From Mycobacterium sp. Marseille-P9652 (GTDB taxonomy: Bacteria; Actinomycetota; Actinomycetes; Mycobacteriales; Mycobacteriaceae), in contig NZ_CACRUY010000015.1 of assembly GCF_902652685.1 (NCBI RefSeq), positions 1 to 64,000 of the forward strand: 64,000 nt of DNA. The letters are read 5' to 3'. Below, piece by piece: positions 7,925 to 17,150 of this stretch (position 1 is the first letter of the stretch; each line of letters begins with the position of its first letter). Below the pieces are notes generated by a model that was not told the DNA's origin, ran no database searches, and was given only the letters and a program-made list of their open reading frames with translations. A program made the translations under genes and the position numbers.

Positions 7925-8764
7925 TCAACGAGCGGCAGGGACCAGGGCCAGCTGACGCGCCTGGACCACCAGCCGGCCCAGGCTGTCGACCACGATGTGG
8001 TCCTCGTCGAACCAGTCGTGGCCGATCTCCATGCACGTCGCGATGATCCGCAGCCAGCCGTCGGCGGGCAGGGCCCGCAGGTAGGCGGTGAGCTGGACCG
8101 TCGGCGCCCAGCCCGTGCGGTCCACGGCGAAGGTGACCGGCGCCGACAGGTCGCCGCACATCAGCGCGAACAGCCCGTCGGGGGGGACGTCCCGCGGGCG
8201 CGCCCACATCTGGATCATCGGAGGGCGCCCGTCCTCGCTGCGCTGCATCGTGGACAGCAGGGGGCGCACGTCGCAGCCCTCGCCCAGGTGGACCAGGCCG
8301 GCCAGCGGGTGGCCCGGCCCGATCGGCTCGATGTCGCCCGGCGGTTCGGGCGCCATCAGCCCCAGCACGGGGTTGGCCGACAGCAGCGGCGCGAGGTCGC
8401 CACCCGGCGGGAAGTGCTCCGGCTCGCCCAGGTTGACCACGGCGTGGACCGCGGTGCGCTCCCCCTGCGTGAGCTCGACGTCGACGACGCTGATCCGGCG
8501 GCCCCGCTTGCGGATCGAGGTCTCCAGCCGCATGGGCCCCGGGTCGGGCGCCGACAGGAAGTTGGCGGACACCGCGACGGGCTCCAGCCCTGCCGCCAAG
8601 CCGTCACATGCGGTGCGGGCGGCGTTGGCGCACAGCGCGAGCATCGCGCCGCCGTGCACCTTCGGGCCGATCGTCCAGTGCTTGTCTAGTTCGCCCTCGT
8701 ACACGCCGGGGCCGACCTCCCGCAACGCCATTGCGGTGGTGAATAACGCGTCCATGTTCTCCAA
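7925..8764 (-). CDS. Acyl-CoA thioesterase-like double-hotdog protein (Rv0499 ortholog)
   Basis: 279 residues, with the look of the TesB/4HBT_3 double-hotdog family: an N-terminal hotdog starting at KHWTIGPKVHGGAMLALCAN and a C-terminal half including SAPVTFAVDRTGWAPTVQLTAYLRA and GHDWFDEDHIVVDSLGRL. Family members hydrolyse acyl-CoA thioesters. The C-terminal D-x-x-G-R-L ending is typical. The start is ATG 8764, six bases after the stop of Rv0498, so it is operonic. No signal peptide. The exact substrate is unknown. Confidence 0.8.
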   Translation of the reverse strand: MENMDALFTTAMALREVGPGVYEGELDKHWTIGPKVHGGAMLALCANAARTACDGLAAGLEPVAVSANFLSAPDPGPMRLETSIRKRGRRISVVDVELTQGERTAVHAVVNLGEPEHFPPGGDLAPLLSANPVLGLMAPEPPGDIEPIGPGHPLAGLVHLGEGCDVRPLLSTMQRSEDGRPPMIQMWARPRDVPPDGLFALMCGDLSAPVTFAVDRTGWAPTVQLTAYLRALPADGWLRIIATCMEIGHDWFDEDHIVVDSLGRLVVQARQLALVPAAR

Positions 8765-8770
8765 GTCGTG

Positions 8771-9610
8771 TCAGCGCAGCAGGTGCGTGCGGGCGAACTG
8801 CAGCGATTCGATGAGCATGCTCTCGCGCTCGCTGGCCGAACGCGCGCTCGACGTGGACACCTCGAGGATCACGTGCCCGGCGAATTGGCCGCCGGCCAGC
8901 ATCTGGCACACCTCGGCGGTCGGCTGTGTGCCGCGCCCGGGGATCAGGTGCTCGTCGGCGGGCAGTCCGCTGCCGTCACACAGGTGCAGGTGGACCAGGC
9001 CCGCGCCCATGCGGCGGGCCATCTCCAGGGAGTCGCTGCCCGCCGTCGCCGTGTGCGACAGGTCCAGCGTGTAGTGAGCGTGGTCGCCGTCGAGCGGGTC
9101 GTAGGACGGCGAGAACGCCGAGATCGCCGGCCCGGGCCCGCCGCCCCGCCTGCGCATCCGTTCCAGCGACTGCCCAGGGAAGAAGCGATCGGCCCGGAAC
9201 GGAAACATGTTCTCCACGGCCACCATGACCTCGCTCGACGCCTCGAGCGCCGCAACCTGCTCGCTGAACCCCTCGGCGTAGCGCCGCTGCCAGCGGAACG
9301 GCGGGTGAACCACGACGGTCTGCGCGCCGAGTTCTTCGGCGGCCCGCACGCTGCGTTCGAGTTTCGGGATCGGGTTGGCGCCCCACACCCGCTGCGAGAT
9401 CAGCAGGCACGGGGCGTGCACCGAGAGCACCGGCACGCGATAGCGCCGCGACAGCTTGGCCACGGCGGCGATGTCCTGACTGACCGTCTCGCTCCACACC
9501 ATCAGCTCGACGCCGTCGTAGCCCAGCCGGGCGGCGTACTCGAAAGCGGCCTCGGCCCGCAGGGGATACACCGAGGCCGTCGAAAGGCCGACTTTGATCG
9601 CTGGGCGCAC
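8771..9610 (-). CDS. TIM-barrel sugar-phosphate isomerase/epimerase family protein (Rv0498 ortholog)
   Basis: 279 residues. The AP-endonuclease-2-type TIM barrel shows KVGLSTASVYPLRAEAAFEY, GYDGVELMVW, VPVLSVHAPCLL, TVVVHPPFRWQ, VAVENMFPF, LDLSHTAT, LVHLHLCDG and HVILEVSTS, with metal ligands expected in H-P, E-N and D-x-S-H. GTG 9610 gives the conserved (M)RPAIKVG N-terminus; an open frame continues upstream to 9883 but overlaps Rv0497. Substrate unknown. It is 17 bases after Rv0497 and 6 before Rv0499. Confidence 0.85.
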   Translation of the reverse strand: MRPAIKVGLSTASVYPLRAEAAFEYAARLGYDGVELMVWSETVSQDIAAVAKLSRRYRVPVLSVHAPCLLISQRVWGANPIPKLERSVRAAEELGAQTVVVHPPFRWQRRYAEGFSEQVAALEASSEVMVAVENMFPFRADRFFPGQSLERMRRRGGGPGPAISAFSPSYDPLDGDHAHYTLDLSHTATAGSDSLEMARRMGAGLVHLHLCDGSGLPADEHLIPGRGTQPTAEVCQMLAGGQFAGHVILEVSTSSARSASERESMLIESLQFARTHLLR

Positions 9611-9627
9611 AGTCTCGGGTGGTGTGC

Positions 9628-10575
9628 CTAGCCCGACTGCAACGACAGCGCCAGCGGGCCCAGGGTGATCAGCGCCCCGACGGCGACCGCGATCAGCGTG
9701 CTCGCGATGTCCTCGGTCTTGCGCACGACCCGGACCCCGACCACCAGGCCAAGGATCACCAGCACCGACAACACCAGCGCCACGATGCTGTTCCAGCGCC
9801 ACAGCTGGTCGAACGCCACGAACAACCCGGCCCCGAAGGCGACGGCCAGCACCGACTGCAGCACGACGACCGTGCCGCGCCACACCGCCTCGAGCCGGCC
9901 GCGCAGCCCGTGGCTCTCGGCGGCGCGGTCGGCCGTCACGTGCGGTTCGTCCGCTTCCGGCTCCGCGGTGCCGCCGCGCCGGGCGATCTCGTCGGCCAGC
10001 GTCTGGCCGCCGAACAGCGTCGAGTCGGAGCTGCCCAGGTAGGAGCGCACGTACGCGGAATCGTCGGTGTCGGGCTCGGCCTCGTGAACCTCGGAGTCCA
10101 TCACGTCCACCGGGAGGTTCGCGTAGGGGTCCATCGGGTCCGGGCTCATGTCCTCGGCGCCCGACTGCCCGTCACCCTCGCCCGCCTCGGCACGGCGGGG
10201 CGGACGCGGGTAAGCGCTGCGCTCGGGGCCCGCCGCGCGGTGCGGCTGCGTCGGCGACGTGGGGGGCCACCGCGGCTCCGGCTCGGACCAGTACGCGGTC
10301 CTCGCCTCTTCAGTCTCGGAACGTTCTTCGGTGATTGCGGTGGCCTGCTCAGGGGCCGGTGGCGTCTCGCGATCACCGGGGTGGTGCTCGTCGTCGCGGA
10401 TGACCGGGATCTCACCGGTGAGCTCGGCGACCGTGACGGCGTCGCTGTCGCCGCGGCGACGGCGGCGCCGCCGGGTCACGGCCGGGGCGCCGATGGTTCC
10501 GTTCTTGGCCAGCAATTCGGCCACCGAGATCGGGCGCGTGCCCGGGCTCTCGGTGTCGGAGTGGGGTCCCGTCAT
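9628..10575 (-). CDS. Membrane protein with long charged Pro-rich cytoplasmic region (Rv0497 ortholog)
   Basis: 315 residues. The first 220 are disordered, with an Arg tract (TRRRRRRRG near residue 35), many Pro, Glu and Asp, and two repeats of the form [10 protein letters not shown] / [10 protein letters not shown]. The last 90 hold about three membrane helices ([54 protein letters not shown]). ATG 10575 overlaps the ppx1 stop in ATGA, so the two are translationally coupled. No function is recognised; the layout suggests an envelope-associated scaffold that could be phosphorylated by Ser/Thr kinases (inference). Confidence 0.82.
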   Translation of the reverse strand: MTGPHSDTESPGTRPISVAELLAKNGTIGAPAVTRRRRRRRGDSDAVTVAELTGEIPVIRDDEHHPGDRETPPAPEQATAITEERSETEEARTAYWSEPEPRWPPTSPTQPHRAAGPERSAYPRPPRRAEAGEGDGQSGAEDMSPDPMDPYANLPVDVMDSEVHEAEPDTDDSAYVRSYLGSSDSTLFGGQTLADEIARRGGTAEPEADEPHVTADRAAESHGLRGRLEAVWRGTVVVLQSVLAVAFGAGLFVAFDQLWRWNSIVALVLSVLVILGLVVGVRVVRKTEDIASTLIAVAVGALITLGPLALSLQSG

Positions 10576-11588
10576 GATTTGTCGCCTCTCGATCGGTTCG
10601 CGGTCCGATCACCCGCCTTGTCTCCAGCATCGCGCACCGAACCGTCCATGAGGTCGGTTCCGTCGGCTTCGCTGTCGAGTTTGCGCAGGATCAGACCCTC
10701 CCGTAACGCCCACGGGCAGATGTCCACCGCGTCGATCGATAGCGCTCGCATGCTCGCCTCCGCCACCAGGGCTCCCGCCACTATCTGCGGTGCCCGCTCG
10801 GCGCTTACCCCTTCCAACTCCGCGCGGTCAGCGGTCGTCATCCTAGAGATGAAAGATATGAGTTGCCTGAGGCCGTTTGCTGTGAGCGTCCTCTTCACCC
10901 GCGGCCCGGCGGCCGAGGGGGCCGCGCCGGTCAGCCGCGCCAGCGAGCGGAACGTCTTCGAGGTCGCCACCGCGAGGTCGGGAGGACCGGCGTCGAGCAC
11001 CCGCTCGCTGGCCTCCGCGAGCTCGGCGTCCAGCCAGTCCCGCAGCATCCCCACCCGGCGCCTGCCCGGCGGGTCGTCCGGAAGCCATTCGCGGGTCAGC
11101 CGCCCGGCGCCCAGGGGCAGCGAGAGCGCCACCTCGGGTTCCTCGTCCACGCCGCTGGACATCTCCAGCGAACCGCCGCCGATGTCGAGGTTGATGATGC
11201 GCCCCGCGCTCCACCCGTACCAGCGCCGCACCGCCAGGAAGGTCAGCCGCGACTCGTCGACGCCGCTGAGCGCCTCGAGCTCGACCCCGGTCTCCTTGCG
11301 CACCCGCGCGAGCACGTCCTCGGAGTTCTCGGCGTCACGAAGGGCCGAGGTGGCGAACGCCATGAGCTCCTTGCACCCGGAGCTGTCGGCGATCTTGGCG
11401 AACTCGTCGATCGTCGAGATGAGCTTCTCGGCGCCGCGCTTGGTGAGCTTGCCCGAGCTGTCGATCGACTCCGCGAGGCGCAGCGTGGCCTTCGTCGAAC
11501 TCATGGGCGTGGGATGCCCCCCGCGGTGGGCGTCAACCACCAGCAGGTGAACCGTGTTGCTGCCCACGTCGAGCACGCCCAATCGCAC
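10572..11588 (-). CDS. ppx1: Exopolyphosphatase / GppA-like phosphatase Ppx1
   Basis: 338 residues of the Ppx/GppA acetate-kinase-like ATPase fold: phosphate-1 motif [17 protein letters not shown], then [12 protein letters not shown], the catalytic Glu region around [13 protein letters not shown], and phosphate-2 motif [13 protein letters not shown]. The M. tuberculosis ortholog Rv0496 hydrolyses short-chain polyphosphate. The protein lacks the C-terminal HD domain of the longer family members. GTG 11588 start; it heads the long minus-strand run and overlaps Rv0497 by 4 bases. Confidence 0.9.
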   Translation of the reverse strand: MRLGVLDVGSNTVHLLVVDAHRGGHPTPMSSTKATLRLAESIDSSGKLTKRGAEKLISTIDEFAKIADSSGCKELMAFATSALRDAENSEDVLARVRKETGVELEALSGVDESRLTFLAVRRWYGWSAGRIINLDIGGGSLEMSSGVDEEPEVALSLPLGAGRLTREWLPDDPPGRRRVGMLRDWLDAELAEASERVLDAGPPDLAVATSKTFRSLARLTGAAPSAAGPRVKRTLTANGLRQLISFISRMTTADRAELEGVSAERAPQIVAGALVAEASMRALSIDAVDICPWALREGLILRKLDSEADGTDLMDGSVRDAGDKAGDRTANRSRGDKS

Positions 11589-11680
11589 AGAAAAACCCTA
11601 GCCGCATGGGGTGCACCGGCGCGCCATGACCCGGGTGTCGCCTGGCCGGGCGGCGCGATCCGTGGTCTAACGTTGACCCC

Positions 11681-12466
11681 GTGGGGAATTCGCAGCCCGG
11701 GCCGGGCCAGGAGGTCGAGCTGGACTTCGCCCGCGAATGGGTCGAGTTCTACGACCCGGACAATCCCGAGCACCTGATCGCGGCCGACTTCACCTGGTTG
11801 CTGTCGCGCTGGACGTGCGTGTTCGGCACGCCGGCCTGCCACGGCACCGTGGAGGGCCGCCCCGACGACGGGTGCTGCTCGCACGGCGCGTTCCTGTCCG
11901 ACGACGACGATCGCGCCCGGCTCGACGACGCGGTCAAGCAATTGACCGACGACGATTGGCAGTTCCGGGAAAAGGGGCTCGGCCGCAAGGGATATCTCGA
12001 ACTCGACGAGCACGACGGCCAACCCCAGCACCGGACGCGCAAGCACAAGGACGCCTGCATTTTCCTGAATCGGCCCGGGTTCCCCGCCGGCGCCGGCTGC
12101 GCCCTGCACATCAAGGCCCTCAAGCTCGGTGTGGCGCCGCTGACCATGAAGCCCGACGTGTGCTGGCAGTTGCCGATCCGGCGCAGCCAGGAGTGGGTGA
12201 CCCGGCCCGACGGCACCGAGATCCTCAAGACCTGGGTCACCGAGTACGACCGGCGCGGCTGGGGCTCGGGTGGAGCCGACCTGCACTGGTACTGCACCGG
12301 CGACCCCGGCGCCCACGTCGGGGCCAAGCAGGTGTGGGAGAGCATGGCCGACGAGCTCACCGAGCTGCTCGGCGCCAAGGCCTATGCGGAGCTGGCGGCG
12401 ATGTGCAAGCGCCGCGCCCAGCTGGGGCTCGTCGCGGTGCACCCGGCGACGCGCATCGCCGAGTAG
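11681..12466 (+). CDS. Conserved cysteine-containing protein (Rv0495c ortholog)
   Basis: 261 residues. The central segment has spaced cysteines and histidines ([62 protein letters not shown]), which fit a metal- or Fe-S-binding or redox protein of the YkgJ/DUF3109-like type. No signal peptide or membrane helix. GTG 11681 start; it faces Rv0494 and ends 2 bases before that gene's stop. It is conserved across mycobacteria at this position next to ppx1. The molecular function is not recognised from sequence. Confidence 0.82.
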   Translation: MGNSQPGPGQEVELDFAREWVEFYDPDNPEHLIAADFTWLLSRWTCVFGTPACHGTVEGRPDDGCCSHGAFLSDDDDRARLDDAVKQLTDDDWQFREKGLGRKGYLELDEHDGQPQHRTRKHKDACIFLNRPGFPAGAGCALHIKALKLGVAPLTMKPDVCWQLPIRRSQEWVTRPDGTEILKTWVTEYDRRGWGSGGADLHWYCTGDPGAHVGAKQVWESMADELTELLGAKAYAELAAMCKRRAQLGLVAVHPATRIAE

Positions 12467-12468
12467 CC

Positions 12469-13191
12469 CTAGGGCTCCTGCCCCCTGGCGTAGGCCACGA
12501 CCATGCGCTGCGCGCTCGCGTGCAGGTAGGCCTCGACGGCCGCGGCGGCCGCCTGCGGGTCGCCGTCCAGCACCGCCTCGGTGATCGCGGTCAAACCGGC
12601 TATCACCGGCTCCGCGTCGTCGTAGGCGGGCGTGAGCTCGTGCTCGCGGCCGCCGAACGCCTGCTCGACCCAGCGGTACAGCAACCCCAGGGCACGGTTG
12701 CGGCTGGCGTGGATGAGTACCCGGAAGTACTCGAGGTCGGCGGCCTGGCGCGCCTCGGCGCCGTCGGCGTCGCGCACCGCGGCCAGTGCGGCCCGCAGGG
12801 CGTCGGCGTCCTCGGGCCGGCCGCGCTGGGCGGCCAGGCGGCCGATTAACGGCCCCAGCGCCGCCCTGATCTCGAAAAGCTCGACCAGAAACTCGGGGCC
12901 GAGCTTGCGGACCAGCGCCTCGACCACCGCGGGGTGGGTGAGGCCCTGCGGGTCGCGCACCACATTGCCGCTGCCGTGCCGGGCCTCGATCAGGCCCATC
13001 TGCTGCAGCCGGGCCAGCCCCTGCCGCAGCGAGGTGCGGTTGACCTGCAGTTGTTCAGCCAGGTCCCGCTCGGGCGGCAGGAGCGAGCCGGGCGGAAAGA
13101 CGCCGTCGAGAACGGCGTCGGCGATTGACTCGGCGATCTGCTCGTCGACGCGCTGCCGGTCCGGCGGCTGCAGCGGATTTGACTGGTTCAT
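12469..13191 (-). CDS. GntR/FadR-family transcriptional regulator (Rv0494 ortholog)
   Basis: 240 residues. The winged helix-turn-helix occupies about residues 12-78 ([38 protein letters not shown]) and the FCD/FadR-type all-helical effector domain follows ([30 protein letters not shown]). The M. tuberculosis ortholog is reported as an autoregulatory FadR-like protein that responds to long-chain acyl-CoA. ATG 13191 is used; a TTG four codons earlier is possible. The divergent operon Rv0493c-Rv0492A-Rv0492c starts 42 bases away, and the intergenic dyads lie between, so it probably controls both sides. Confidence 0.88.
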   Translation of the reverse strand: MNQSNPLQPPDRQRVDEQIAESIADAVLDGVFPPGSLLPPERDLAEQLQVNRTSLRQGLARLQQMGLIEARHGSGNVVRDPQGLTHPAVVEALVRKLGPEFLVELFEIRAALGPLIGRLAAQRGRPEDADALRAALAAVRDADGAEARQAADLEYFRVLIHASRNRALGLLYRWVEQAFGGREHELTPAYDDAEPVIAGLTAITEAVLDGDPQAAAAAVEAYLHASAQRMVVAYARGQEP

Positions 13192-13219
13192 TGGCTCAAC
13201 CAATATACTGGATGAACCA
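13185..13219. promoter_or_regulatory. FadR-like operator dyads between Rv0494 and Rv0493c
   Basis: Two inverted repeats are nested here. ATTGG-CTCAA-CCAAT is a perfect 5-5-5 dyad at 13190-13204, overlapping the Rv0494 start. TGGTTCAT (13185-13192) pairs with ATGAACCA (13212-13219). The TTGG/CCAA half-sites resemble the TGGT-N3-ACCA type bound by FadR-subfamily regulators. Confidence 0.55.
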
Positions 13220-13233
13220 TCCGGAGGTGAGCA

Positions 13234-14184
13234 ATGGACGACGAGCTGCGATCGGCCGCGGCGCCGCGCTGGCGCGGCAAGGCTGGGCGCCTGGAGGTCT
13301 GGTACGCCACCCTGTCCGATCCGGCGAGCCGGGCCGGGCTGTGGGTGCACTGCGAGACCGTCGCGCCCCTGCGGGGCGACCCCTACGCGCACGGCTGGGT
13401 GACCTGGTTCCCCGACGACGGGCCGCCGCGCATCGAGCGGTTCGGCCCCGAGCCGACCGCCCCCGCGGCCGGGGCGGCGTGGTTCGAGGCCGCAGGAGTG
13501 CGGGTCGCGCCGGAGCTGCTCAGCGGACGCGCCGGCTCGCTTGGCTGGGACTTGTCCTGGAAGGACGCCGGGACGCCGCTGTGGACCTTCCCCCGCGCCG
13601 CCTGGGAGCGTGAGCTGCTGCCGGGCGCCCAGGTGGTGCTCGCCCCCACCGCCGACTTCACCGGCTCGGTGACCGTCGGCGACGCCGACCGGCGCGTCGA
13701 CGGCTGGCGCGGCGGCGTCGCGCACATCTACGGGCACGGCAACGCCAAGCGCTGGGGCTGGGTGCACGCCGACCTCGGCGGCGGCGACGTGGTCGAGGCC
13801 GTCAGCGCCGTGTCGCACAAGCCGGGCCTGCGCCGCCTGGCGCCGCTGGCCTTCGTGCGCTTCCGCATCGACGGAAAGGACTGGCCGACAACGGGTTTGC
13901 CGTCGCTGCGAATGCGTACCACGCTGGGGCTGCGGCACTGGCAACTGGAGGGACGCATGGCCGGTCGCCGGGTGCTGATCCGCGTCGACCAGCCGCCGGA
14001 GCGGTGCGTGAGCCTCGAATACACCGACCCCGACGGCGGGCGCGCGGTGTGCACGAACACCGAGCAGGCCGACGTGCACGTCGACATCGACGACCGGCAC
14101 TGGTCGGTGCTGGGCACCGGGCACGCCGAGGTCGGCCTGCGCGGCGCGCAGGCGCCCGAGCCCAACGAAAGGATCCCCGCATGA
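13234..14184 (+). CDS. Conserved protein of unknown function (Rv0493c ortholog)
   Basis: 316 residues, soluble, with many Trp residues and beta-rich: [53 protein letters not shown]. The pattern of repeated Trp and the W-x-W/HGHG elements recalls the two-lobed lipocalin-like fold of AttH/CrtC/hydroxyneurosporene-synthase-type proteins, which bind lipids or isoprenoids; that is an inference from appearance only. GGAGG stands 7 bases before ATG 13234. It is the first gene of a three-gene operon with ATGA overlaps, divergent from a FadR-like regulator, hence a likely lipid-related role. Confidence 0.8.
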   Translation: MDDELRSAAAPRWRGKAGRLEVWYATLSDPASRAGLWVHCETVAPLRGDPYAHGWVTWFPDDGPPRIERFGPEPTAPAAGAAWFEAAGVRVAPELLSGRAGSLGWDLSWKDAGTPLWTFPRAAWERELLPGAQVVLAPTADFTGSVTVGDADRRVDGWRGGVAHIYGHGNAKRWGWVHADLGGGDVVEAVSAVSHKPGLRRLAPLAFVRFRIDGKDWPTTGLPSLRMRTTLGLRHWQLEGRMAGRRVLIRVDQPPERCVSLEYTDPDGGRAVCTNTEQADVHVDIDDRHWSVLGTGHAEVGLRGAQAPEPNERIPA

Positions 14185-14510
14185 GCTTTCTCTTCGACCC
14201 GCCGCTGCTGGTCGCGGCCGGCGTGCTGATCGAGCGGCGCCTGCCCTCCGACCGTCGCGACATCGCCGAGGCCGCCACGCTCGGGGTGTTCTTCGGCGGC
14301 TCGTTCGGGCTCTACAACAACGTGCCGGGACTCGGCCCGCTGTGGCGCCCCTTCCGCGCCCGCAACGGACGCGACTTCATGTGGAACAGCGGCGTTTTCG
14401 GCATGCAGACCGACGAGCTCGAGTGGCCGAAACACGCCGCCGCGGGCGCGATCTTCGCCACCTACCCCTTCTTCCTCAAGCTGGGCCGCCGGCTCGGGCG
14501 CCTGGCATGA
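14181..14510 (+). CDS. Small conserved membrane-associated protein (Rv0492A ortholog)
   Basis: 109 residues with hydrophobic stretches ([43 protein letters not shown]) and several Arg-rich turns. ATG 14181 overlaps the Rv0493c stop, and its own stop overlaps the next start (both ATGA), which indicates obligate co-translation of the three genes. It is probably a small partner that anchors or assists the flavoprotein downstream (inference). No known domain. Confidence 0.8.
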   Translation: MSFLFDPPLLVAAGVLIERRLPSDRRDIAEAATLGVFFGGSFGLYNNVPGLGPLWRPFRARNGRDFMWNSGVFGMQTDELEWPKHAAAGAIFATYPFFLKLGRRLGRLA

Positions 14511-16372
14511 GCCGCCGGGGGTCGCTCGCGTCGTTCGGCAGCGCGCTGCTGCCCGAGGAGCACGGCGGCCCCGCTTCGGCCCGGCTCGTCGAGCGGGTCG
14601 ACCGCTACCTCACGCGCCTGCCGCCGACCTCCCGGCTGGCCGTGCGGGCCGGACTCGTATCCCTCTCTGCCGCAAGCTATCTCACGACGGGCCGGTCGCT
14701 GTCCCGGCTCACACCCGCCGAGCGGGACCGCGTGCTGCGGCGCGTGGCGTCCCTCAGCCCGGACGCGGGAGCCGCGGTGGAGGCCATGAAGGCGATCGTC
14801 CTGCTCGCCAACGGCGCCGACACCTACGCGCCCGAACTGCTCGCCCGCGGCCGGCAGGACGCGGTCGCACGGCCCGACGCCCCGCTGACCCTCACGCCGT
14901 CCGAGGAGAGCCCGTCGGTGGTGCGCGCCGACGCGGTGATCGTCGGGTCGGGCGCCGGCGGCGCGATGGCCGCCCGCACCCTGGCGCGCGCCGGCCTCGA
15001 CACCGTCGTCCTCGAGGAAGGGCGGCGCTGGACGGTCGACGACTTCCGCACCACCCACCCGATCGACCGCTACGCCGGCCTGTACCGCGGCGCCGGGGCC
15101 ACCGTGGCGGTGGGCCGCCCGTCAATCGTGCTGCCGATCGGGCGGGCGGTGGGCGGCACCACGGTCGTCAACTCCGGGACCTGCTTCCGGCCCCCCGCGG
15201 CCGTCCAGCGCCGCTGGCGCGACGAGTTCGGGCTGGGCCTGGCCGATCCCGGCCTGTTCGGCGAACGGCTCGACGACGTCGAACGCACGCTGCGCGTGGC
15301 GCCGGTGCCGCTGGAGATAATGGGCCGCAACGGTCGTCTGCTGCTCGACGCGGCCGCGACGCTCGGCTGGAGCGCGGCGCCGATCCCCCGTAACGCGCCG
15401 GGCTGCGGGGGCTGCTGCCAGTGCGCGATCGGCTGCCCGCGCAACGCCAAGTTCGGCGTGCACCTCAACGCGCTCCCCCAGGCGTGCGCGGCGGGTGCGC
15501 GGATCATCTCCCATGCCCGCGTCGAGCGGGTGCTGCACCGGGACGGGCGCGCGCGAGGGGTGCGCGCCCGCCGGCCCGACGGCACCGCGCTCGACGTCCT
15601 CGCCGACACGGTGATCGTCGCCGCCGGGGCAACCGAGACGCCGGGGCTGTTGCGCCGCAGCGGGATCGGCACGCACCCGCGCCTGGGCCGCAACCTCGCG
15701 CTACACCCGGCGACGGTGCTGGCGGGGCGGTTCGACGACGACGTCGTGGCGTGGGACGGCGTGCTGCAAAGCGCCGCCGTCCACGGGCTGCACGAGTCAC
15801 ACGGCGTGCTGATCGAGGCGACGGCCACGCCGCCGGGCATGGGGTCGATGGTTTATCCGGGGTACGGCGCCGAGCTGCTGGGCTGGTTGGACCGCGCCCC
15901 GAAGGTGGCGACGTTCGGCGCCATGGTGGCCGACCGGGGCGTCGGCTCGGTGTCGTCGGTGCGCGGCGAGACGCTGATGCGCTACAGCATCGACCGCGCC
16001 GACCTGGCCAAGCTGGTGGTAGCAATCGAGGCCATGGGCCGTCTGCTCTTTGCGGCCGGCGCGCGCGAGGTGCTCCTCGGGCTGCCCGGCGCGCCGACCG
16101 TGACATCGCTTGCCGACCTGCACGCCGCTCTGGGGCGCAGCAATCCCCGCGCCCTGCACCTGGCCGCCTTCCACCCGACGGGCACCGCCGCCGCGGGTGC
16201 CGACGCGCAGCGGTGTCCGGTCGACGAACTCGGCCGGTTGCGGGGCGTGGACGGCGTCTGGGTGGCCGACGCGTCGGTGCTGCCCAGCTGCCCGGAGGTC
16301 AACCCGCAGGTGTCGATCATGGCGATGGCGCTGGCCGTCGCCGACGAGGCGGTGGCTGCCGGCGGGCGTTGA
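14507..16372 (+). CDS. GMC-type FAD oxidoreductase with cysteine cluster (Rv0492c ortholog)
   Basis: 621 residues. After about 140 N-terminal residues of unknown fold comes the FAD-binding ADAVIVGSGAGGAMAARTLARAG, then VGGTTVVNSGTCFRPP (GMC signature 1-like), ADTVIVAAGATETPGLL (signature 2-like) and the C-terminal FHPTGTAAAGADAQRC plus DASVLPSCPEVNPQVSIMAMA with the catalytic-region residues. Between them is GCGGCCQCAIGCPRNAK, a compact Cys cluster as in the long-chain alcohol oxidase/glucose-dehydrogenase branch, possibly binding Fe-S. It probably oxidises a lipid alcohol or sterol-like substrate. Last gene of the operon under the FadR-like regulator. Confidence 0.87.
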   Translation: MSRRGSLASFGSALLPEEHGGPASARLVERVDRYLTRLPPTSRLAVRAGLVSLSAASYLTTGRSLSRLTPAERDRVLRRVASLSPDAGAAVEAMKAIVLLANGADTYAPELLARGRQDAVARPDAPLTLTPSEESPSVVRADAVIVGSGAGGAMAARTLARAGLDTVVLEEGRRWTVDDFRTTHPIDRYAGLYRGAGATVAVGRPSIVLPIGRAVGGTTVVNSGTCFRPPAAVQRRWRDEFGLGLADPGLFGERLDDVERTLRVAPVPLEIMGRNGRLLLDAAATLGWSAAPIPRNAPGCGGCCQCAIGCPRNAKFGVHLNALPQACAAGARIISHARVERVLHRDGRARGVRARRPDGTALDVLADTVIVAAGATETPGLLRRSGIGTHPRLGRNLALHPATVLAGRFDDDVVAWDGVLQSAAVHGLHESHGVLIEATATPPGMGSMVYPGYGAELLGWLDRAPKVATFGAMVADRGVGSVSSVRGETLMRYSIDRADLAKLVVAIEAMGRLLFAAGAREVLLGLPGAPTVTSLADLHAALGRSNPRALHLAAFHPTGTAAAGADAQRCPVDELGRLRGVDGVWVADASVLPSCPEVNPQVSIMAMALAVADEAVAAGGR

Positions 16373-16417
16373 GTGTGCGCTGAGGCCGCACAATCAATGT
16401 CGGGTCGTGACCGGCGT

Positions 16418-17101
16418 CTACCCCTCCAGCTTGTAGCCCAGCCCGCGCACCGTGACCAGGTGCACCGGGTTGGCCGGGTCGGCCTCGATCTTGGAGCGCA
16501 GACGCTTGACGTGGACGTCGAGAGTCTTGGTGTCGCCGACGTAGTCGGCACCCCACACCCGGTCGATCAGCTGCCCGCGGGTCAGCACCCGGCCGCTGTT
16601 GCGCATCAGGTATTCGAGCAGGTCGAATTCCTTGAGCGGCAACGTGATCGGATCGCCGTTGACCGACACGACATGACGCTCGACGTCCATCCGCACCGGC
16701 CCCGACTCCAGCACGCCGTCGCTGATCTCGGAGTCGTCGTCGCCGCCACGGCGCAGCACCGCCCGGATGCGGGCGATCAATTCCCGCGCGGAGTACGGCT
16801 TGGTGACGTAGTCGTCGGCGCCGAGTTCGAGGCCGACCACCTTGTCGATCTCGCTGTCACGGGCGGTCACCATGATCACCGGAACGCTGGAACGGGCGCG
16901 CAGCTGCTTGCACACGTCGGTGCCGGACATGCCCGGCAGCATCAGGTCGAGCAGCACGATGTCGGCGCCGCCCCGGTCGAATTCGGCGAGCGCGGCGGGC
17001 CCGTCGGTCACCACCGTGGCCTCGAAGCCCTCCTTGCGCAGGAGAAAGGCCAGCGGATCGGCAAGCGACTCCTCGTCCTCCACGATCAAGACACTGGTCA
17101 T
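16418..17101 (-). CDS. regX3: Response regulator RegX3
   Basis: 227 residues and almost identical to RegX3 (Rv0491). The receiver domain carries the acidic pocket E8-D9-E10, phospho-acceptor Asp52 (VLLDLMLPG), Thr in IMVTARD and Lys in YVTKPYSAREL. The OmpR/PhoB winged helix follows from about residue 130 (LPLKEFDLLEYLMRNSGRVLT, DVHVKRLRSKI, VRGLGYKLEG). It controls phosphate-starvation genes, ESX-5 secretion and envelope lipids in mycobacteria (established). ATG 17101 is chosen over GTG 17110 because GAGGAGGAG is correctly spaced for the ATG. It lies 49 bases after senX3. Confidence 0.96.
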   Translation of the reverse strand: MTSVLIVEDEESLADPLAFLLRKEGFEATVVTDGPAALAEFDRGGADIVLLDLMLPGMSGTDVCKQLRARSSVPVIMVTARDSEIDKVVGLELGADDYVTKPYSARELIARIRAVLRRGGDDDSEISDGVLESGPVRMDVERHVVSVNGDPITLPLKEFDLLEYLMRNSGRVLTRGQLIDRVWGADYVGDTKTLDVHVKRLRSKIEADPANPVHLVTVRGLGYKLEG

Positions 17102-17150
17102 CGGCGCCACTCCTCCTCATCGCTACGCTCTGCATCGTCGTAAGCGCGGG

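Noticed and set aside
9611-9883. Upstream extension of the TIM-barrel gene Rv0498
   Set aside because: It overlaps Rv0497, its residues are Arg/Gly-rich without fold, and GTG 9610 gives the conserved N-terminus.
9619-11550. 643-codon plus-strand open frame opposite Rv0497 and ppx1
   Set aside because: Antisense shadow; both opposite-strand genes have clear family motifs.
13192-14124. Upstream extension of the Rv0494 frame
   Set aside because: It is antisense to Rv0493c, and the GntR domain starts at the ATG at 13191.
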